From Biomphalaria glabrata (taxonomy: Eukaryota; Mollusca; Gastropoda; Planorbidae), in assembly GCF_947242115.1 (NCBI RefSeq), contig NC_074719.1:37538012-37602011 (forward strand): a DNA stretch of 64,000 nt. The letters are read 5' to 3'. Position numbers and translations under genes: made by a program. The first letter of the stretch is position 1, and every line of letters begins with the position of its first letter. The notes beneath the pieces were generated by a model. That model was not told where the DNA came from and ran no database searches. It saw nothing but the letters and a program-made list of their open reading frames with translations. Below are positions 33,721 to 48,800 of this stretch, in pieces.

Positions 33721-36700
33721 TTTTTTAAAAAGTATTTTAAAATGTTTTTCTTGTTATTACTTTATTGTGTTCGTGTCTTAACCCCACATTTTTTCTATAT
33801 TAGATCTAGATCTATATTATAACTAGATTTAAATCTAGTGCCGAGGAAAACCACGGTTGGCTCAAGACCTTCATAGCCGTCTTATAATTACAGATGTAAC
33901 TTCAAAAGAGAAGATTATTGGGTACTACCCATTTCATGTATCAATCTAGTCATACATGTTAATCCGTAACTTAAATTCTGCTAAGATCTATATATCAAGG
34001 TTGTGATTCCATGAAATCTGTTTTATTTTTAATTTAAGATATAGGGGATTGGACACAGCTGGATCTAGATTCTACAACTATAAAGATCTAGATGTGCATT
34101 TAAATAATCAATACAACCCTTCAGTTAAGGTGACACTGAGTTTCAAAGCAGGTTTTTCCAAATTACCTAGAAGCTATTTAGTCCAGCTGTTAATGACAAC
34201 ATAAACCTTAAATTGTGTGAGCATACATGAAATGAACTATTCTTTCAGAAAAACAAACACATAGAAGGTTAAGCGGGATGGACACTTTTTATTAACCATT
34301 TTTTTCTTTTTTATATATGTAAATAGTTAAGCATACAAAAGTACAAAGAAAAATGTAACAACATTATTTGTAAAAAAAAAAAAAAGAAAAAAAAAAAAAC
34401 TACTTAGGAAAAAAAAATTTACATTAAACAAAATTATTCTGGAACAACATTAGTACACCATATTTACAAAAGATCTAAACTAATTTTGTTAACATTTTGG
34501 CCTAACCTCCCCCTCACCCCATTTTGTTTTTAAACAGAATGTTTGAAAACTTTATAAGGAATGACTAGGCTTCAAGAGTTTAAATCAGGATTTTCACAAC
34601 AATGAAAAAAATATAAAATTTTCAAAATTCAAAATTTTGATCCTACACAAGTGCTCATATTTTCTTTTTCTAAACACCTTTCATCATATTATTCCAGATA
34701 GCCAACTAGTAACAAAATAAATAACTATGTACCTGTACAAGCAAATGTCAAGTTCCACACTATTACGTACGTAAATAATAATTTATTTTTTTTTAATAAA
34801 TAGCACAAGAAAAATAAATACTATCAATAGAAAAGTACAAAGTTGAAAATTTACTTATGACTTAGAGATTTTATAGAGGAATAAAAAAATTTAAAAAACA
34901 ACTTCACACACAGATAATTTTAAGATGATGAAAGTGGTAGAAATGGGGATGAATATTCATTCTCTCTTCACTCATGCAATAAATAATAAGGAATGGATTT
35001 GGATTTCAAAACATCAACATCACAAAACTGAGACAAAGGGCATACAAAATTTCGATAATTTGGTTTAAGTAGATTTTGGATTCAGTAACTTTTGTGTTTG
35101 CAGGTGTAAGAAATTATATCACTATGTCAGTGTCACTTTCTTTACATACAAATTATAGTTAGCTAAAAGCTTTTAAAAAAATAATTAATTAATAATCCCA
35201 TTTTTTCAAGCTAAAAATAAAAAAGGTGTTTGAAAGTAAAATTAAAATACAAATACAGAAAAAAAAAAGAATTGCACTTCACCAATAATTCGCAAAACAA
35301 ATCAATATAAAATTGTGCTACCAGTCTTAAAGAATATTAAAATAAGAATACTTTCATTTTTGAAGATAAAAAATTTATTGATTATAAAAAAAAAGTGTAA
35401 TTAGTTTACATACAACTTTTCTTCTAGAATATATATTCATTTCTTACTTTGTGTTAGTTAACTTTTAATTCATTAAATACATTTGTTTATTTGTAATGTT
35501 GAGTGTGAGCCAAATTGACAGAAAATATTTAGAATTTTGTTGTGTAAACAAAAAAAACGATTTCAGAGTGAAGGGAAAAAAAAATTAAGTTTGATTCATC
35601 AGTTTTGTATATAATAAGAATAAATATAAAATTTGCACAACATTAAAATTAGCATCAGTTTAATATGGTTATTAAATAAGTCTTGACTGAAAAATTTGGC
35701 AGTGATATTGGAAGGCAAATTATAAATAGAAAGGTTCAAATATAAGATGGCAATGTATTTTTGTGGTTGGCCCATACTTCCAACAGGCAAACAGGTATTA
35801 ACTGCAGCAATTTGAGATGGCAGAGTGGTGTACAATTACACATGAACTGTCCTTAAAACTAAAAAAAAAATATTTTTTAATAATGATGAAGAAGCAACAA
35901 ATGTTAAAAACTGGAAATAATATATATGTATTTTTAGAAAAGTTGATTCAAAACAAAAAAAAGTTTTGTAAAAAAAAAAAATTATAATTGTTCATATAGC
36001 ATATGAGAATATATACCTGGATATTACAAATTATAAAATATTTTTTTTTATAACTATAAATGAAAGAATTAAAAAAAAAAAAAAAATAAATGAATATAAA
36101 TAATCATATCACTTTGAATTTGAAAAGAAAGTATTATGCTAGAGATTGTTTAGAACAATAGGGTTCACACTGTTCATGGCAAGATCATTTGCCCTGTCAA
36201 CACAATATCAAGAAAGTATATAAAATAATATTTGGATACTACATTTAAAGTATTTCAGCTTCATAAGAATACAAATAGTTATTGATCAAATTGTCTTGAA
36301 ATACTTTAGGAGATTCTGACATACCAGTTTTCATTTTTGTTAATTATTAATAGCGTGAATGTGGCCAGCACAACGACCGCCTTTATTTTCCTAATGAGTT
36401 GGGAGGACTCCGGGGCATACTAACCAGGATTTAAATAAGAGACCTCTCGATAAAGAAGCCAAACATTTTACTACTTAACCTCCACACCCCCTCACTGAGA
36501 CAGTCTTTTTAAATTGAGAAATCCGTATAAAGAAAATCTTATGTACCCGCTATGGTGTAAAATATAAAGGTGTACCCTACCATAAACATTATCACTGTAT
36601 CGAACCAAACTTATTGCTTTAAAACTCTATCGATGAAATAAATAAATATAGATTGACGTTTTATAAAGAACAACATAAACAACAACAAAAATTACCCATT

Positions 36701-39300
36701 TCTAAAACAAAATGTGTACAACTAAATTTGTTTTAAAAAGTAACAAAACAATAAAAATCAAATATAAAAAAAAATTGGATTCATCAATACTGGCTTAAAA
36801 CAAAATAAACACTTCATGTTTCCAAGCAATGTCTTAACAACAAGTAAACAACAAAATGTGAAATATATTTATATGTATTTATAAATGAGCTTTTTAAAAT
36901 ACATCAAGCTTACCATAAAAACAAAATGTCGACGTTTACAAATCTTTAAATAAAAAAAAAAAAAAACTTGTCTGATTTGTGAACAGAATTTAATAAATCT
37001 GTCAGTCTTTGGGTCACAGCACATTTAAAAAAAAATACATTCATTCAACTATCTCAAATTTAAAATATTTCTAACACAGTAACACCACAAATCCAAATCG
37101 ACTTAGTCAAAAACAAAATGTAATGACATTGTCAAATGTCAATGTGTCTGACATAAGGTTGTCCTAGGTCCTAGCTGTTAAAATGTAAGAAGTTTCTAAA
37201 CATAAGAACTATAATTCTACCTGTTTGTAAAGTACATATTTTTTAAAAAGTTATAAATCTTAATTTCGTTAAGGCATTAATGAGAAAAAATCGAAATAAA
37301 ATCATCTGTTGTTTCAGTGTTGTATAGTATATGCTAACCATTCCAAGCAACTCTTTTTAAAAGAGAATTTCATTTAAAAAATATTAAATTTACTTTTCTG
37401 CAAGTTAGTTTAATTAATACTCTGGTACGACCAATTCAACAGGTTTGTCGATTAGCTATTCTGCCTAAATTTGGAATGCTAAATTATAGACAATACAATA
37501 CTTTCAATGATAGTAGTTCTTTATTCAGGGTCAATCCAGTTCTAAATGTATGCTTTTTTTTTTTACTCATAGTAAACCATATAAGAAGTTAACATTTAAC
37601 ATCCAGAATAAAACTAAGCATTTTCAGATTTGGTATTCACTTGTTCTGATTTCTGAAATGTAATCTATATAATGGTTCTACACAAATTATACTACCATTA
37701 TTACAATATTAAGTGATATATATTTGGTGAAAATGTACATGTATACTGTGTATTTAAAAAGTTTAAATCTAATAAATTCTTCTTTAAGTAGAGAGCTGGT
37801 CAACTAAATCCTTCTTGAACATGTTTTAAATTATGACTCACAGATATGAATCTCACCATATAAAAATCTAAAAAAAATTGGTCTGTATTGTTAAAAATAG
37901 ATTTTATTATTTTTCATTCTTTAAAGTCTAAAAACCAATAATTATATAATTATAGTTAAAACAAGAATGGCACAATTTATACCATGTCCTGCTCTTAATA
38001 TTTCCTCTTTTCATTTAATGTAGGCCAAGGGTTAAAAGCTACACAAATTAAAATTTAGGTATTATAATCCATTTTAACCATTTATTTAAAATTTAAGCAT
38101 TAAGAATTTAGTTAATAAAGTATAATTCTTTTTTGTGACAGAAACAAAGTCTAGCTCAAAGTAAAACAACAAAAAATGTGATATCACACTCAGCAAACTA
38201 AAAAAGGTAAGTCCACTGGTCTGTTGGTAAAAAAAATTACTTCTTTTTTAAAGAAATTGACAATGAATCCCAATTTGATGCTTTTATGGAAGAGAACAAA
38301 ACACTATAACCTTAATATATAAGTCTAAGTCAAAATGAGGAATGTTCCATCTATTCAACAGCGGAGCTGTTAACAAAGTTTCTATTTATACTTGTTAAAC
38401 TGGCTTTTGTGTTCAACAAAATATGATGGAGGAATGTTGTAACAAATTACCATATTCTATCAAATCTAAGCCGCATCCTTTTTTTTATTTTTGTAGAGCC
38501 TGAAGTTGGCAGGTGGTTTACATTTTGCTCACAGCTAGTGCTGGCAAACTAAAAACTTGTAAATTAACTGACAAGTCACAGCCACTTGTTTAAGAAAAGA
38601 ACATATTTACTAATAAGATTTCAAAATAACACTTAGACAATTTTTAGATAGAAAAGAAGCTAAATTAACAATGACTAGGTATGCATCATCTTTATGACTA
38701 GAGGAAGATGGTTTGAAGTCAGTGCTCTGCTTCTCTGCTGCATACTTTTTTTGACAAAACTATCTCTTGCCACTTGGACTTTGTAGTTCCGTTAGGTTTA
38801 GACATAATGTACAATATAAGGGTGAATGGGTACCATGATGATGATGACAAAGGTATTTCGCAAGTAATGTTAAAGAAAAACTGGGGTATGAATGTATATC
38901 TTGTGTGCTATTGTACAAATGCTGGCTCTAATCATGTATTGTTTTTTTAAATGCACAATTGTAAAACACATTTCCTCACGGATAATAAAGATTATTATTA
39001 TCATCATTATTATTGTGTGCTAACATGGGATGGAATATCTGCTGCTGAGACCTTTGTTTTCCCCCCAAAATATAAGGTGACGCTAAGATTCAGCCATGGC
39101 TTAGATTCAATAGAATATGGTACTATTAGCTTGCAAAAAAGTACAAGATATGTGTCCACTTCTTGACCCACTGGATATGCAAAGTACCAACAAATGTTAT
39201 AAATACTATTTAGAAAACAAGTCCTACAACAGTATAATGAATGGCAGACCAGGTTTTTGTCTTTTTAACACACATGATCAACTCTCCCCTCTTACCCTCA
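33721..39300. other. Very AT-rich, repeat-poor stretch between two genes
   Basis: No coding frame and few repeats apart from one SINE A. It lies directly 3' of SCAI (minus strand) and could be a long SCAI 3' UTR; a minus-strand AATAAA at about 34288 followed by GT-rich sequence is one of many possible ends in such AT-rich DNA. Nothing else was recognised. Confidence 0.35.
36350..36495 (-). mobile_element. tRNA-derived SINE, family A, worn
   Basis: TGTGGCCAGCACAACGACCG and GGCAT...AACCAGGATTTAAATAAGAG, AAGAAGCCAAACATTTTACT, CTTAACCTCCACACCCC follow the inverted order of family A (body to head). Confidence 0.7.
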
Positions 39301-39319
39301 TTCCGATCAATCTCTAAAT

Positions 39320-39505
39320 CAGCGTTTCCCAAACTGTGTTCCACGAACACAAGGTCTGAATAGGTGTTCCACAAACTACTGGAATAACTAACTAGTAGAC
39401 CACCACACAAAGTAATCTCTGCTAAAAAAAAATAAGCAAAGTGATCCACTAAATACTCAGGCTGTGCAAAGTGTTCCGTAGGGGAAAAAAGTTTGGGAAC
39501 CACTG
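39320..39505. mobile_element. 186-bp hAT-type MITE, CAGYGNTTCCCAAAC family
   Basis: Left end CAGCGTTTCCCAAACTGTGT, right end GTTTGGGAACCACTG; flanks CTCTAAAT and GTCTAAAT agree at 7 of 8 bases. Related by its ends to the 1.6-kb element at 31240. Confidence 0.85.
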
Positions 39506-39842
39506 GTCTAAATAATAAACAGAATAAAATAATATCTTTACAATGTCTAGTGGAAGGAAATCTCATTCTGGATGAACAATAAATAATTGACATGGCTGAA
39601 TGAAACTGGACAAGACAATTGCATTCTCTACACACATTCCGCTCAATACAATAATGTGATCACAACGAAGAGGAGAAACAATATATCTTTACGGATAAAT
39701 TCAATGTTTGGTTAGTTCCTGTACTGGAGTATACTCAGTGCCTTTTCTCTTGACACATTTTCTTCTTTTTCTATTTCTATTCATGTTCGGAATATAAAAA
39801 AAAAAGTACACAAAATTACAAGGAACAGTTTTTCCTGTGCAC

Positions 39843-42800
39843 TCATGCTGATATATCCACATCCCCGGGCTCTGCAAACAAGCTTCGCACCTCTAGCATG
39901 GTGGCAAGGTCGAGGACAAGTTTGTACAGCGTCGGGTGCTCCAAGATTTCATCTGTCGGCAATGCAGGATGTGAAGCGGGATAGTAGCTAGGCCCCTGAA
40001 ATACAGTGTTTCATTTCAAGCTATGTTGGCAATTTAATAGATTTTTAGATTTTAGAAGGTGAGCAACATGGACGCAAATACTGAAGTCTTAATAGGTCTG
40101 CAACTGTGTGTGTCTTTCAAGACTGAGTGATATCATAAAGCAATAGACTACCTGGGAGGATGGGGTTTGAATCCTGATGTAGACTGGAAATTTTAAACTC
40201 AATATGTGTCTGATGACCTAAATGAAGAATGGAAACCATTTTTTATTGCTTTTCTAAAGCACAACTTTCATGCTTATAGCATGCTCAGAGCGAATTGGTT
40301 CAATCTTTTTTGTGGACCAGGGAACATCCAACACTCCTTTCAAACCTTGCCATCTTTACTTTCCCCAACTAAAGTCAAGTACTCATTAGAGATGTACTCA
40401 CAAATGTACTAAAAATCATGAAATTCATAATCCCAGTCTTCCCCTAGATTCGAACCCAAGACCGCTTGGTTCAAAATCCAAGCACTTTATCACTCAGCCA
40501 CCAAGTCCTGTGGATTAGGGAGTGGAGGGGTATCTGGGAGAAGGTATTTGTGCCAACTTTAGGCGCTCTGCAAAAACAATTCTGCTTGAGTCAGGTTGGA
40601 ACTCAAGCCCCCTCGATAGATAGCCAAGAGGTTTTACCACTCATTCACACATCCCAGATATCACACACACACCTTCACAAAAAAAAAAATGATTTGACCA
40701 GAATGCACTCGGCATACAAACTAATAATGATGATAAAACAGTAAATATGAACTTCAATGAAGTTAAGTAAAAAAATACTTACTTTAAAGCCTCTGTGTAA
40801 AATGAGGACAATATAGCAGAAAACAAATCTAAGTAACAGCAGACGCAAGAAATCATCTCCAAGAAACTGAACATAGGCATGGTCTGGACAAATAAAAAAA
40901 AACAATTTTTTATTTACCTAATCCAAAACTAATTTTTGGAACATTCCTACAACCTATAAAAAGAAAATAACACTATATTTCCATAAGCCATGGAACATAA
41001 AAGATGCATTAAACTAAAAACCAAAATATATTAAACATAAAAGATCAAATAAACTGAACATATAAAACATTAAACCATAAAACATATGGGGTGTCTTCAA
41101 CTACAGACTATAAAATACCAACCCATTAAACATAACAGATGCAATAAACCTGACAATGTTGTGCTGTTTCATAATTAGCAAACCTTTACATTTTGAATAT
41201 TCAAATTCAACAAAACATGAAAAAACAAATTTAAAAAAAAAACGCCACCTACAGGTGGTAAATAGTGCTTACCCAGTATGTTTGTATTAGTGCTAAGATG
41301 CTGTTTTGGTTGATTAAAGCTCTGCATCACTCACCTAGCTTTCTGGCTCTGCTGAACAACTTGGAGGCATCCGCCACAAACTTGTCCACCTGAGTCTGGC
41401 ACTTGTCCCACAGAGTGACAGGAATGTTTCCAATGTTGCAGACACAGCACATGGCCATGAGTGGACAGTGGAGAAACAGTGTAAACAAGTTACCCTTCAG
41501 CTGTTGATCTAAAACAAAAAATAGGAAGACACTGGGTGACAGACACAAATGGTTTAGTTGGAGAGCCTTCATTGTTGATAGCATAGGTGTGATAATAGTT
41601 TATCAAATGAACAACAAGACACAGGTTTGTAAAAGTTATATACTCAAATACACACAGGTGATGTAGGATTGGACGACTAATGTCCTTTTGAGCTAAATAT
41701 ACAGAATAATAAAAGTAAAATAATGAAACAAAGTATAAAATCACAGTAATAGCCACAATGACATACTCATTAACCGGAGGCTACAGAAACAAATGACCTT
41801 TACAATATCAGCCCCATATATTGCACGCTCTGAAAGGGATACCAGTACTGTTTCTTTTTTTTTATTGCAAAACAGACTAAATGATCATTAAATTGGTAGA
41901 CAGCTTGAACAACTGAGTACTAAACTTACTTGAACAGAGATTGACTGACTTGAGGCACACGCCGTTTTCTTATTGTTGTATCTAAATAGACTTTTCTAGG
42001 GAACATTGACATTAAAACTGTTCTGATAAGATTTTTTTTTTTGATAGCCATCAAAGATTCCAAAAGTACTGAAAATCTGCACAAGTGACTGCGTGGTCAA
42101 AGATAGAATTCTAAGGAAATCATTAAACATTCTGAAAACCACCCAAAATCCAAATATTTCCCATATAAAACAAAGGGAATAAGAAAATCACATTATAAAA
42201 TTAGTTAAAGAATAATAAGCTTTATTTAATAAACAACTATTTCAACAAAATGTTATCGAAACTGAAGCTCCAAGAAAAGTATGGAGCTAAGGAACATCTA
42301 CTGAAAAAAAACATAAAAAAGGGTACTTTACTTTAATAGTGATCTTTATACAAAGAGTGTAAATCTGGATAATAGAAGATCAGCTAAAACAGTGCTAGAT
42401 GTAATAGAGTCTCAAGAATATGCCACTAAAACTAGGTCACTTGCACAATCACCCAAGATTTGAGAGAGAGTACTCTCTTTGTGTATAAACTTCTTACCTT
42501 GCATTGTAACTGGCACTTGCTCAGGGGAGAGCAGACAGACTAAAGGCTGGCCAAACAGGTTGGGGAAATTCTAAAAATGAAATAAAACAATTAGATAATG
42601 TCTCAGTTAATAACGTCTTTTTGAATAATTCCTTTAAACCAATTAAATTTTGATGCAAAAAAAAAACAACATTAGTTAAATGTTGTCATTAATTAAATTA
42701 ACTAATTAGATTTTTTCAAATACTATATAAGTGTGAGGCATATATTTTCCCACAGCTGAAAGCAAACAATTATATTGAACACTGGATCTATCAAACTTAA

Positions 42801-45800
42801 ATGTGCCACAAGGTTTGACTGCTCGAGAAGATTCTATTTTGGTCTCCCCATTATAGCCAAAGAGGCAGTTTTCTTTCATTAAGGGCCAGACTTTATTCCC
42901 TAATATTTCATCCTGATCTTTTCATAATAAGACTAGCCATGACTATTCAATAACATTCTCAAGACCAAAAAGCCTTTTCTGGTCTCTCCATAAAAACCAA
43001 TAAGACTAGTCTTGACTATTGTATTACTGTCTCTACATAAAAAGATCAATGACATATATCATGGTCTCCCACCTGAAATGCTGAGCTGTTGCTGCTGTCT
43101 ATAATTAAAAATAATGGCTTCCTTGTGTAGGGATACAAGTCTCCTGGATGCAAACTGTAAACAAGACCATTAACATTAACACCTTAATTAGGCTTGATCC
43201 AATCTTCTATACAAGTAACTAGAGCAGGAATCAAAGTTTTACAAATGGAAGAACATTTAAGGTGCCTCTATCCAAACTTAAGAAGGCACATTGGCTGAGT
43301 GGTAAAGGGCTTGATTTCCCAAAACGAGGGTCCCACGTTCAAATCCTGCATACTTATTTTTTGTTATGATAAATCCTAATAACAATGTTTACAATGAACT
43401 AACAAAGTTCAAATACAAATACTGTTACAAAATAAGTCCTTCCAACCTACATCAATGCAGTGTACAAATAAACCAAACTAACCAATGCATTTCCTTGTAG
43501 AACTCTCCTTTCTTGCCTTTAGGCTGGCTCTCGCCCTCTTTCCTACTGTTAGTGATCACACCTCCAAGATCATAGGCAGCTGTGGGAAGATATTAGGTTG
43601 TTAAAAAATTAGGGTGCCTCCTTTAACATAAGACTGGTGAGCATGGTGGCTGAATGGTTAAGTGCTTGGCTTCTGAACCTGGGGTACTGGGTTCAAATCT
43701 CGATGAAGAATGAGATTTTGAAATTCAGGATTTTTAGGACACCCATGAGTTCACCCGACTCTGATGGGTACCTAACATTAGTTGTGCTGGCAACATGACA
43801 CCCTGCTCATTAACATTGGCCTAAGAAACAGATGACCTTAACATCATCTGCGCAATAGATTGCAAGGTTCGAAAGAGGAACTTTACTTTACTTATAACAT
43901 AAGATTCATATTCCTACATACATTTTAAAACATTGCATTCTTCATTGAAATATTATACATTTTAATATTTGATTAGTTATGGACAAAAATAAGCACATAT
44001 ATATCCTATGGTCACCAGCAATTACAATTTCTCCACCTTTTTCATGACATCTTTGAAAAATTTGAAAGTGCAGCATTAAGTTGTGTGTAAACTGACAGTT
44101 TATCAAAAGCCTTACCATCATCTGTGTGCTTCTGGTTGCCTGGGCAACCATCTGCAGATATATACAAGACCATGGCACCGTTGGGTGGCAGTTCCTTGAA
44201 CGCTGATGCCAGGAATGTGTTGAGCTGCCCATAAGTGGGCTTGTACAGAAGGTACTTGTGTGGGTTATCTCGTTTGTTGGTGCGGTCACCATTCTCCTGG
44301 ATTCAAAAGTAAAGAAAAAAAAACTATTATATATTATTTTGATCACAAAGAGAGAATAATATTTTTAAATACCAGTACTCCCTAGTTTACAAAGTTAATT
44401 TCTAATACAATTATATAATTATAAAGATCAGCAACATATATGAAATATTTACAATAGAGATTGGTAAGCAATTAAAATATTATAAATACTATAACTTTAT
44501 AAAAAATATAATTTAAGACAGCTCCAGTAATTATAAATAAGGAATCAAGACATATATATAGCCATTTATCATGAAAATGGTGTGTGGTGGCTGACGTGTA
44601 AAACACTGGCTACGAAATCGAGCGTATCTGATTCATATATCACTTAAGACTGAGATTTTGAATTTTATGATTTTGTAGGGTGTAACAGATACTACCCAAG
44701 ACTAATGGGTATCTAACATTAGTTGGGAAAATGTAAAACAGGTTAGTCATTTAGCTGGCCATATGTCACCCTCGTTATCTGTGGGCCTAAAAAAAAATAA
44801 AAAACTGACCTTAACATTAAAGATCACAAAAGTAAAACTTAACTTACCTATCTAAAATAAAAGTAAAATATGACTTGACTATTACATATATTCATGTGCC
44901 CACTTACAAAAGGTGTTCTACCAGGAGCTGGGGAGTTGTCATAAATCTGGTTGGACAGATCATCCTGAGGCTCCCTCTCTAATGACTGTAACATCCTGAA
45001 CATATCCAATGTTAACTCACTGAATTTGACCTGAAAAGAAAGCACCATCAATCTAGCTTTGATAATAATTAACAAGCAAAATATAAAAATACATTTTAAA
45101 AAGTTTATACAAGGAACTTCACTTAATAACTATAAATCTCACTAATGTAGAAGTTATTTCCCTTTTTATATCAAACAAAATAATTATTTACCAATAATTT
45201 GTTACTGATTCATGTTTTGTTAGGTATAATGAATAATTGTTTTCAGTTTCAACTTGATCCAAGAATGTGTACAATTAAAAGTAATTTTTTTTAATTGATT
45301 CATTTATTATCTTTGCCACTGAATAATGGTGCAAAGTTTCAAACTCATCAGAGAATTGATGTGTGAGAAATAATATGATCTAGCTTTATACCAGACAGAG
45401 AGAGTTGATAAAAGCTTTGTAAAAACAGGTAGATGGTAATATTTGTTACGAATTCCTATTATTAAAAAAATTTTTAACTTGACAAGATTTTAAATAATTT
45501 CTAGCTAAAATGATCAAAACTTATAGTGTAAACAAATCCATTAAAAAAAACAACTTTTGCAAATGTTTCTTAATTTGGAAGCTTTCTTCTTCTTCTTCTT
45601 CTAGCCAGATTTATTGCTGCTGAGCTGTGAGCTCTTTTGCAGACTGTGCCAAGGAAAAAAAGTGTGCTGTTTTCTTCAGTTGTTCAGCTTTAAAAATTTT
45701 TTTTGCAGTTGCATGGCTTATACTTCCTTTTGACGTAGTTTGTTTATAAAATTATCCCATCAGGTATTAAATATTATAATATTCTGAAATTAGAAAGCGG

Positions 45801-48800
45801 TTAGAATGGGTTGAGAGAAGAAAAATGGATCTGTTGTTCTAGAGATTTGGTAGCTTTATCTCAATACAATAATTAAACATTTATCCATATTATTGCCCTA
45901 TCAGTATTTGGTAAATGGCCTCATGATTCTTAACTAAACTAGGCACTGAAGGCAATTAAAAAACAAAATTGAAGTTACCTGCTCATGACAGTTTCCTACT
46001 ATAAGTACTTCCTGTAAGGTAAGATACACGGGTGTCCCCTTCTCCAAAGGGGGTGTGTTCAGAGGTGTCAGGCGATGAGACAGAACTATGGATGATGAGT
46101 CTACATCCACTACATTGATGAGATTGTCAGCCTAAAAATACAATTAAGATAATCCATTGTTTCTACTAGTCACTAAAATCATTTTTTTCTTAACTGTGGT
46201 CAATTGATATCATCTATGATCTCCCCCCCCCCCACACATAATCCACAAGATAAATATACTATACTAGTTGACCCACGACGTAGCATACGCCGCTATTTTG
46301 CAGGGCTGGCATTAGGCCACTGCAACCTATGCGACCGCAGTGGGCCCCGCACTTTCATAGGACCCGCGCTAATTCAAGTGTATAAATTAAACGATTTTAT
46401 AACTTCTAATAGATTTCCCCTGGCCTCCTGATTTACAAGGAGCTCCTGGAAATCTCCTGAAATATGAAGACAAAAATTGTCATATTAGGATGTCATTTGA
46501 TATGGAAAATACCAATCCTAAGGCACGATAAAAAAAAAGGCATTATGCAATACCCGTAATTGTGGAATTTGGTGGAAGAAGCTTAAATTGTGCCTCAAAC
46601 TAATAAAGAATTACTTGAGGTCAACAATTCTTGAAGATAGATTGAAACATTTGGTAATTCTTGTTTTGAGCGTGATCTATGTAGGAAACAGAATTTTATG
46701 ATGTACTGCAGTGATGCCCAAACTACGGCCCGCGGGCCAGATCCGGCCCGCGACGTGGTTCCGACCGGCCTGCCTAAACATCGGCACAAAATGTAGAAAT
46801 AAAAAAGAAAAGGTTGAAAAATGTATTTTCTCAATGTTAAGAATTTTTCTTTGATGGATTCATTCTAATCTATAGTCTTTCTAAAACAAACCATTACAAA
46901 AATATGGTGGCATTGTTGGTTATAGCCGCTAAGAAAAGTTTGCTAAGTTACGCCTAGAAGCAGCGATTGACTAAAATATTTACCAAGAAGTCAAGAAAGT
47001 GAGTCGTCTGTCATGGAGGCTACAAAGTTGCTCAAATTTAAAGAAGAGAAATGAAGCATACAAAATTCTTGCTACCAGTGATAGAATAAAATCGACCTGA
47101 AAAAAAAAAGTTGAAGCTGTCAGCCCTTGTGGCATGACAACTGCAAAATGAGTGGACGATGTTGGTGAAAATCTCCATTTAAAACTAAAGGACAGAGCAG
47201 CAGATTTTTAAATTATTACTATTGCCGCTGAAGAGTGACACCAACTGTAACTTACTAAGCTGGACTTCCCTGCTTGAGAAATTTCGAGCAATACAGACAA
47301 TAAATTTCTACGCCGTGATGTCTACAGAAACCTTGCACATTTTCGAAAACAATTGCTGGGTAGGATCACAATGTTTACAAGCATTTAATTTAGTAGAAAA
47401 TCTTTTTTAGTTATAAGACACCTGAAATCCTTGTTACGTAATTAGCTTATGGGTGTACGTAAGCCTAATGGAGCCACAGGAATTGTAATAAAACAATTTA
47501 AAATGGTTTATTCTTTATTTCGAGGCGCGGTGGCTGAGCGGTACGGCGCTTGGCTTCTGAACCGAGTTCCCAGTAAGAATCCTGGTGAAGAATTTGATTT
47601 TAATTTCGGGATCTTTTTGCGCCTCTGAGTCCACCCTATTCTAATGGGTGCCGTACATTAGTTGGGGAAAGTAAAGGCAGTTGGTCGTGTGCTGGCTACA
47701 TGAAACCCTGGTTAACCATGGGTCAAAGAAACAAATAGATGACCTTAACATCATTTGCCCTATAGACTGCAAGGTCTATCGCAACTATTCTCTATTTCAT
47801 ATTTGTGTATCTTTTGTTGATGTGGCCCGCGACACGAGTGTCGAAAATTAAAATGGCCCGCAGGCCGTATAACGTTGGGCATCACTGATGTACTGTATGA
47901 CTTCGCTACACGCAAGGCTTGTAAAGTAATTCTGTATGTGGTAAAGAATGAATAAATGCATAGACAAATTTATTTTCTAATAAAAACTCTTAATTTTCAC
48001 TTATTATCCATATCCCTACCAAAACTTGGCCCCGCAAAATACGTTTCACTTAGGGATCCACAATGGTTAAGTCCGGCCCTGTTATTTATTTTTCGCTGTT
48101 CAAGTTACGTGGGTAACTCTAGTCCGACTTGCAGAAATAAAAGAGTGATCTTTCCTTTACTTCTTCTTATCTGAACTGTTGAGCCATGAAGAAAATTAAA
48201 TATAGAGATAGATGTGAAGATGATTCACTACTTTAATTTAAAATACTATCATAAGTGAAAAGTTGTTTTACAGTTTCAAACCTCAATGAAAGCTTTTATT
48301 TCACCCAGCACTAGATTCCACTCCATCTGATCCTCAGGTTCATATGTACCCGTGTAGTCATCTATCTGTTTAGCTAGTTCCTGGATAAAATGGTATTAAG
48401 TAATGTATAAGAAGTAAGGTAGTTTCTGCCTAAGTATTTCTAAATATCCTTAACGATCAATAATTAACAGTATTTTGGCTTTTATGAAGTGCCCTGAATT
48501 TTAGAATCTGTTATTTTTAAGTAAATACATTTTTTTCTGATAATGGTCCTTGGAATTTTACATTTTAAAGTCTGAAAGATTTCTCAGAGTGACTTCCATT
48601 GAGTATTTCCATATACATTAGTGAAAAAAAATAAAAAAAATAAAATAATCTATTGTTCCTTAATGTAATTTCTAAACAACTTTCTTTTTCTATTTAAGAG
48701 ATATTAGTACATTTATAGTTTCCATTGTACAATGGCTTTATCTTTCAGACTTAATTGAGAGCTACTGTAACTTGCTGTTGACACATACCCGCACTAAATC

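Larger units (their letters stand above)
46301..48081. mobile_element. MITE, CAGGGCCGGCC family, containing a hAT and a SINE
   Basis: Left end CAGGGCTGGCATTAGGCCAC with GACCGCAGTGGGCCCCGCAC, right end GTCCGGCCCTG; both parallel 17292-17728, including an inner CTCCTGATTT block. Split by a 1179-bp hAT at 46709. Flanking 8-mers CTATTTTG and TTATTTAT are degraded. SCAI intron 6. Confidence 0.8.

Noticed and set aside
40466-40744. 92-codon plus-strand ORF
   Set aside because: Composed of SINE A and SINE C sequence antisense to SCAI.
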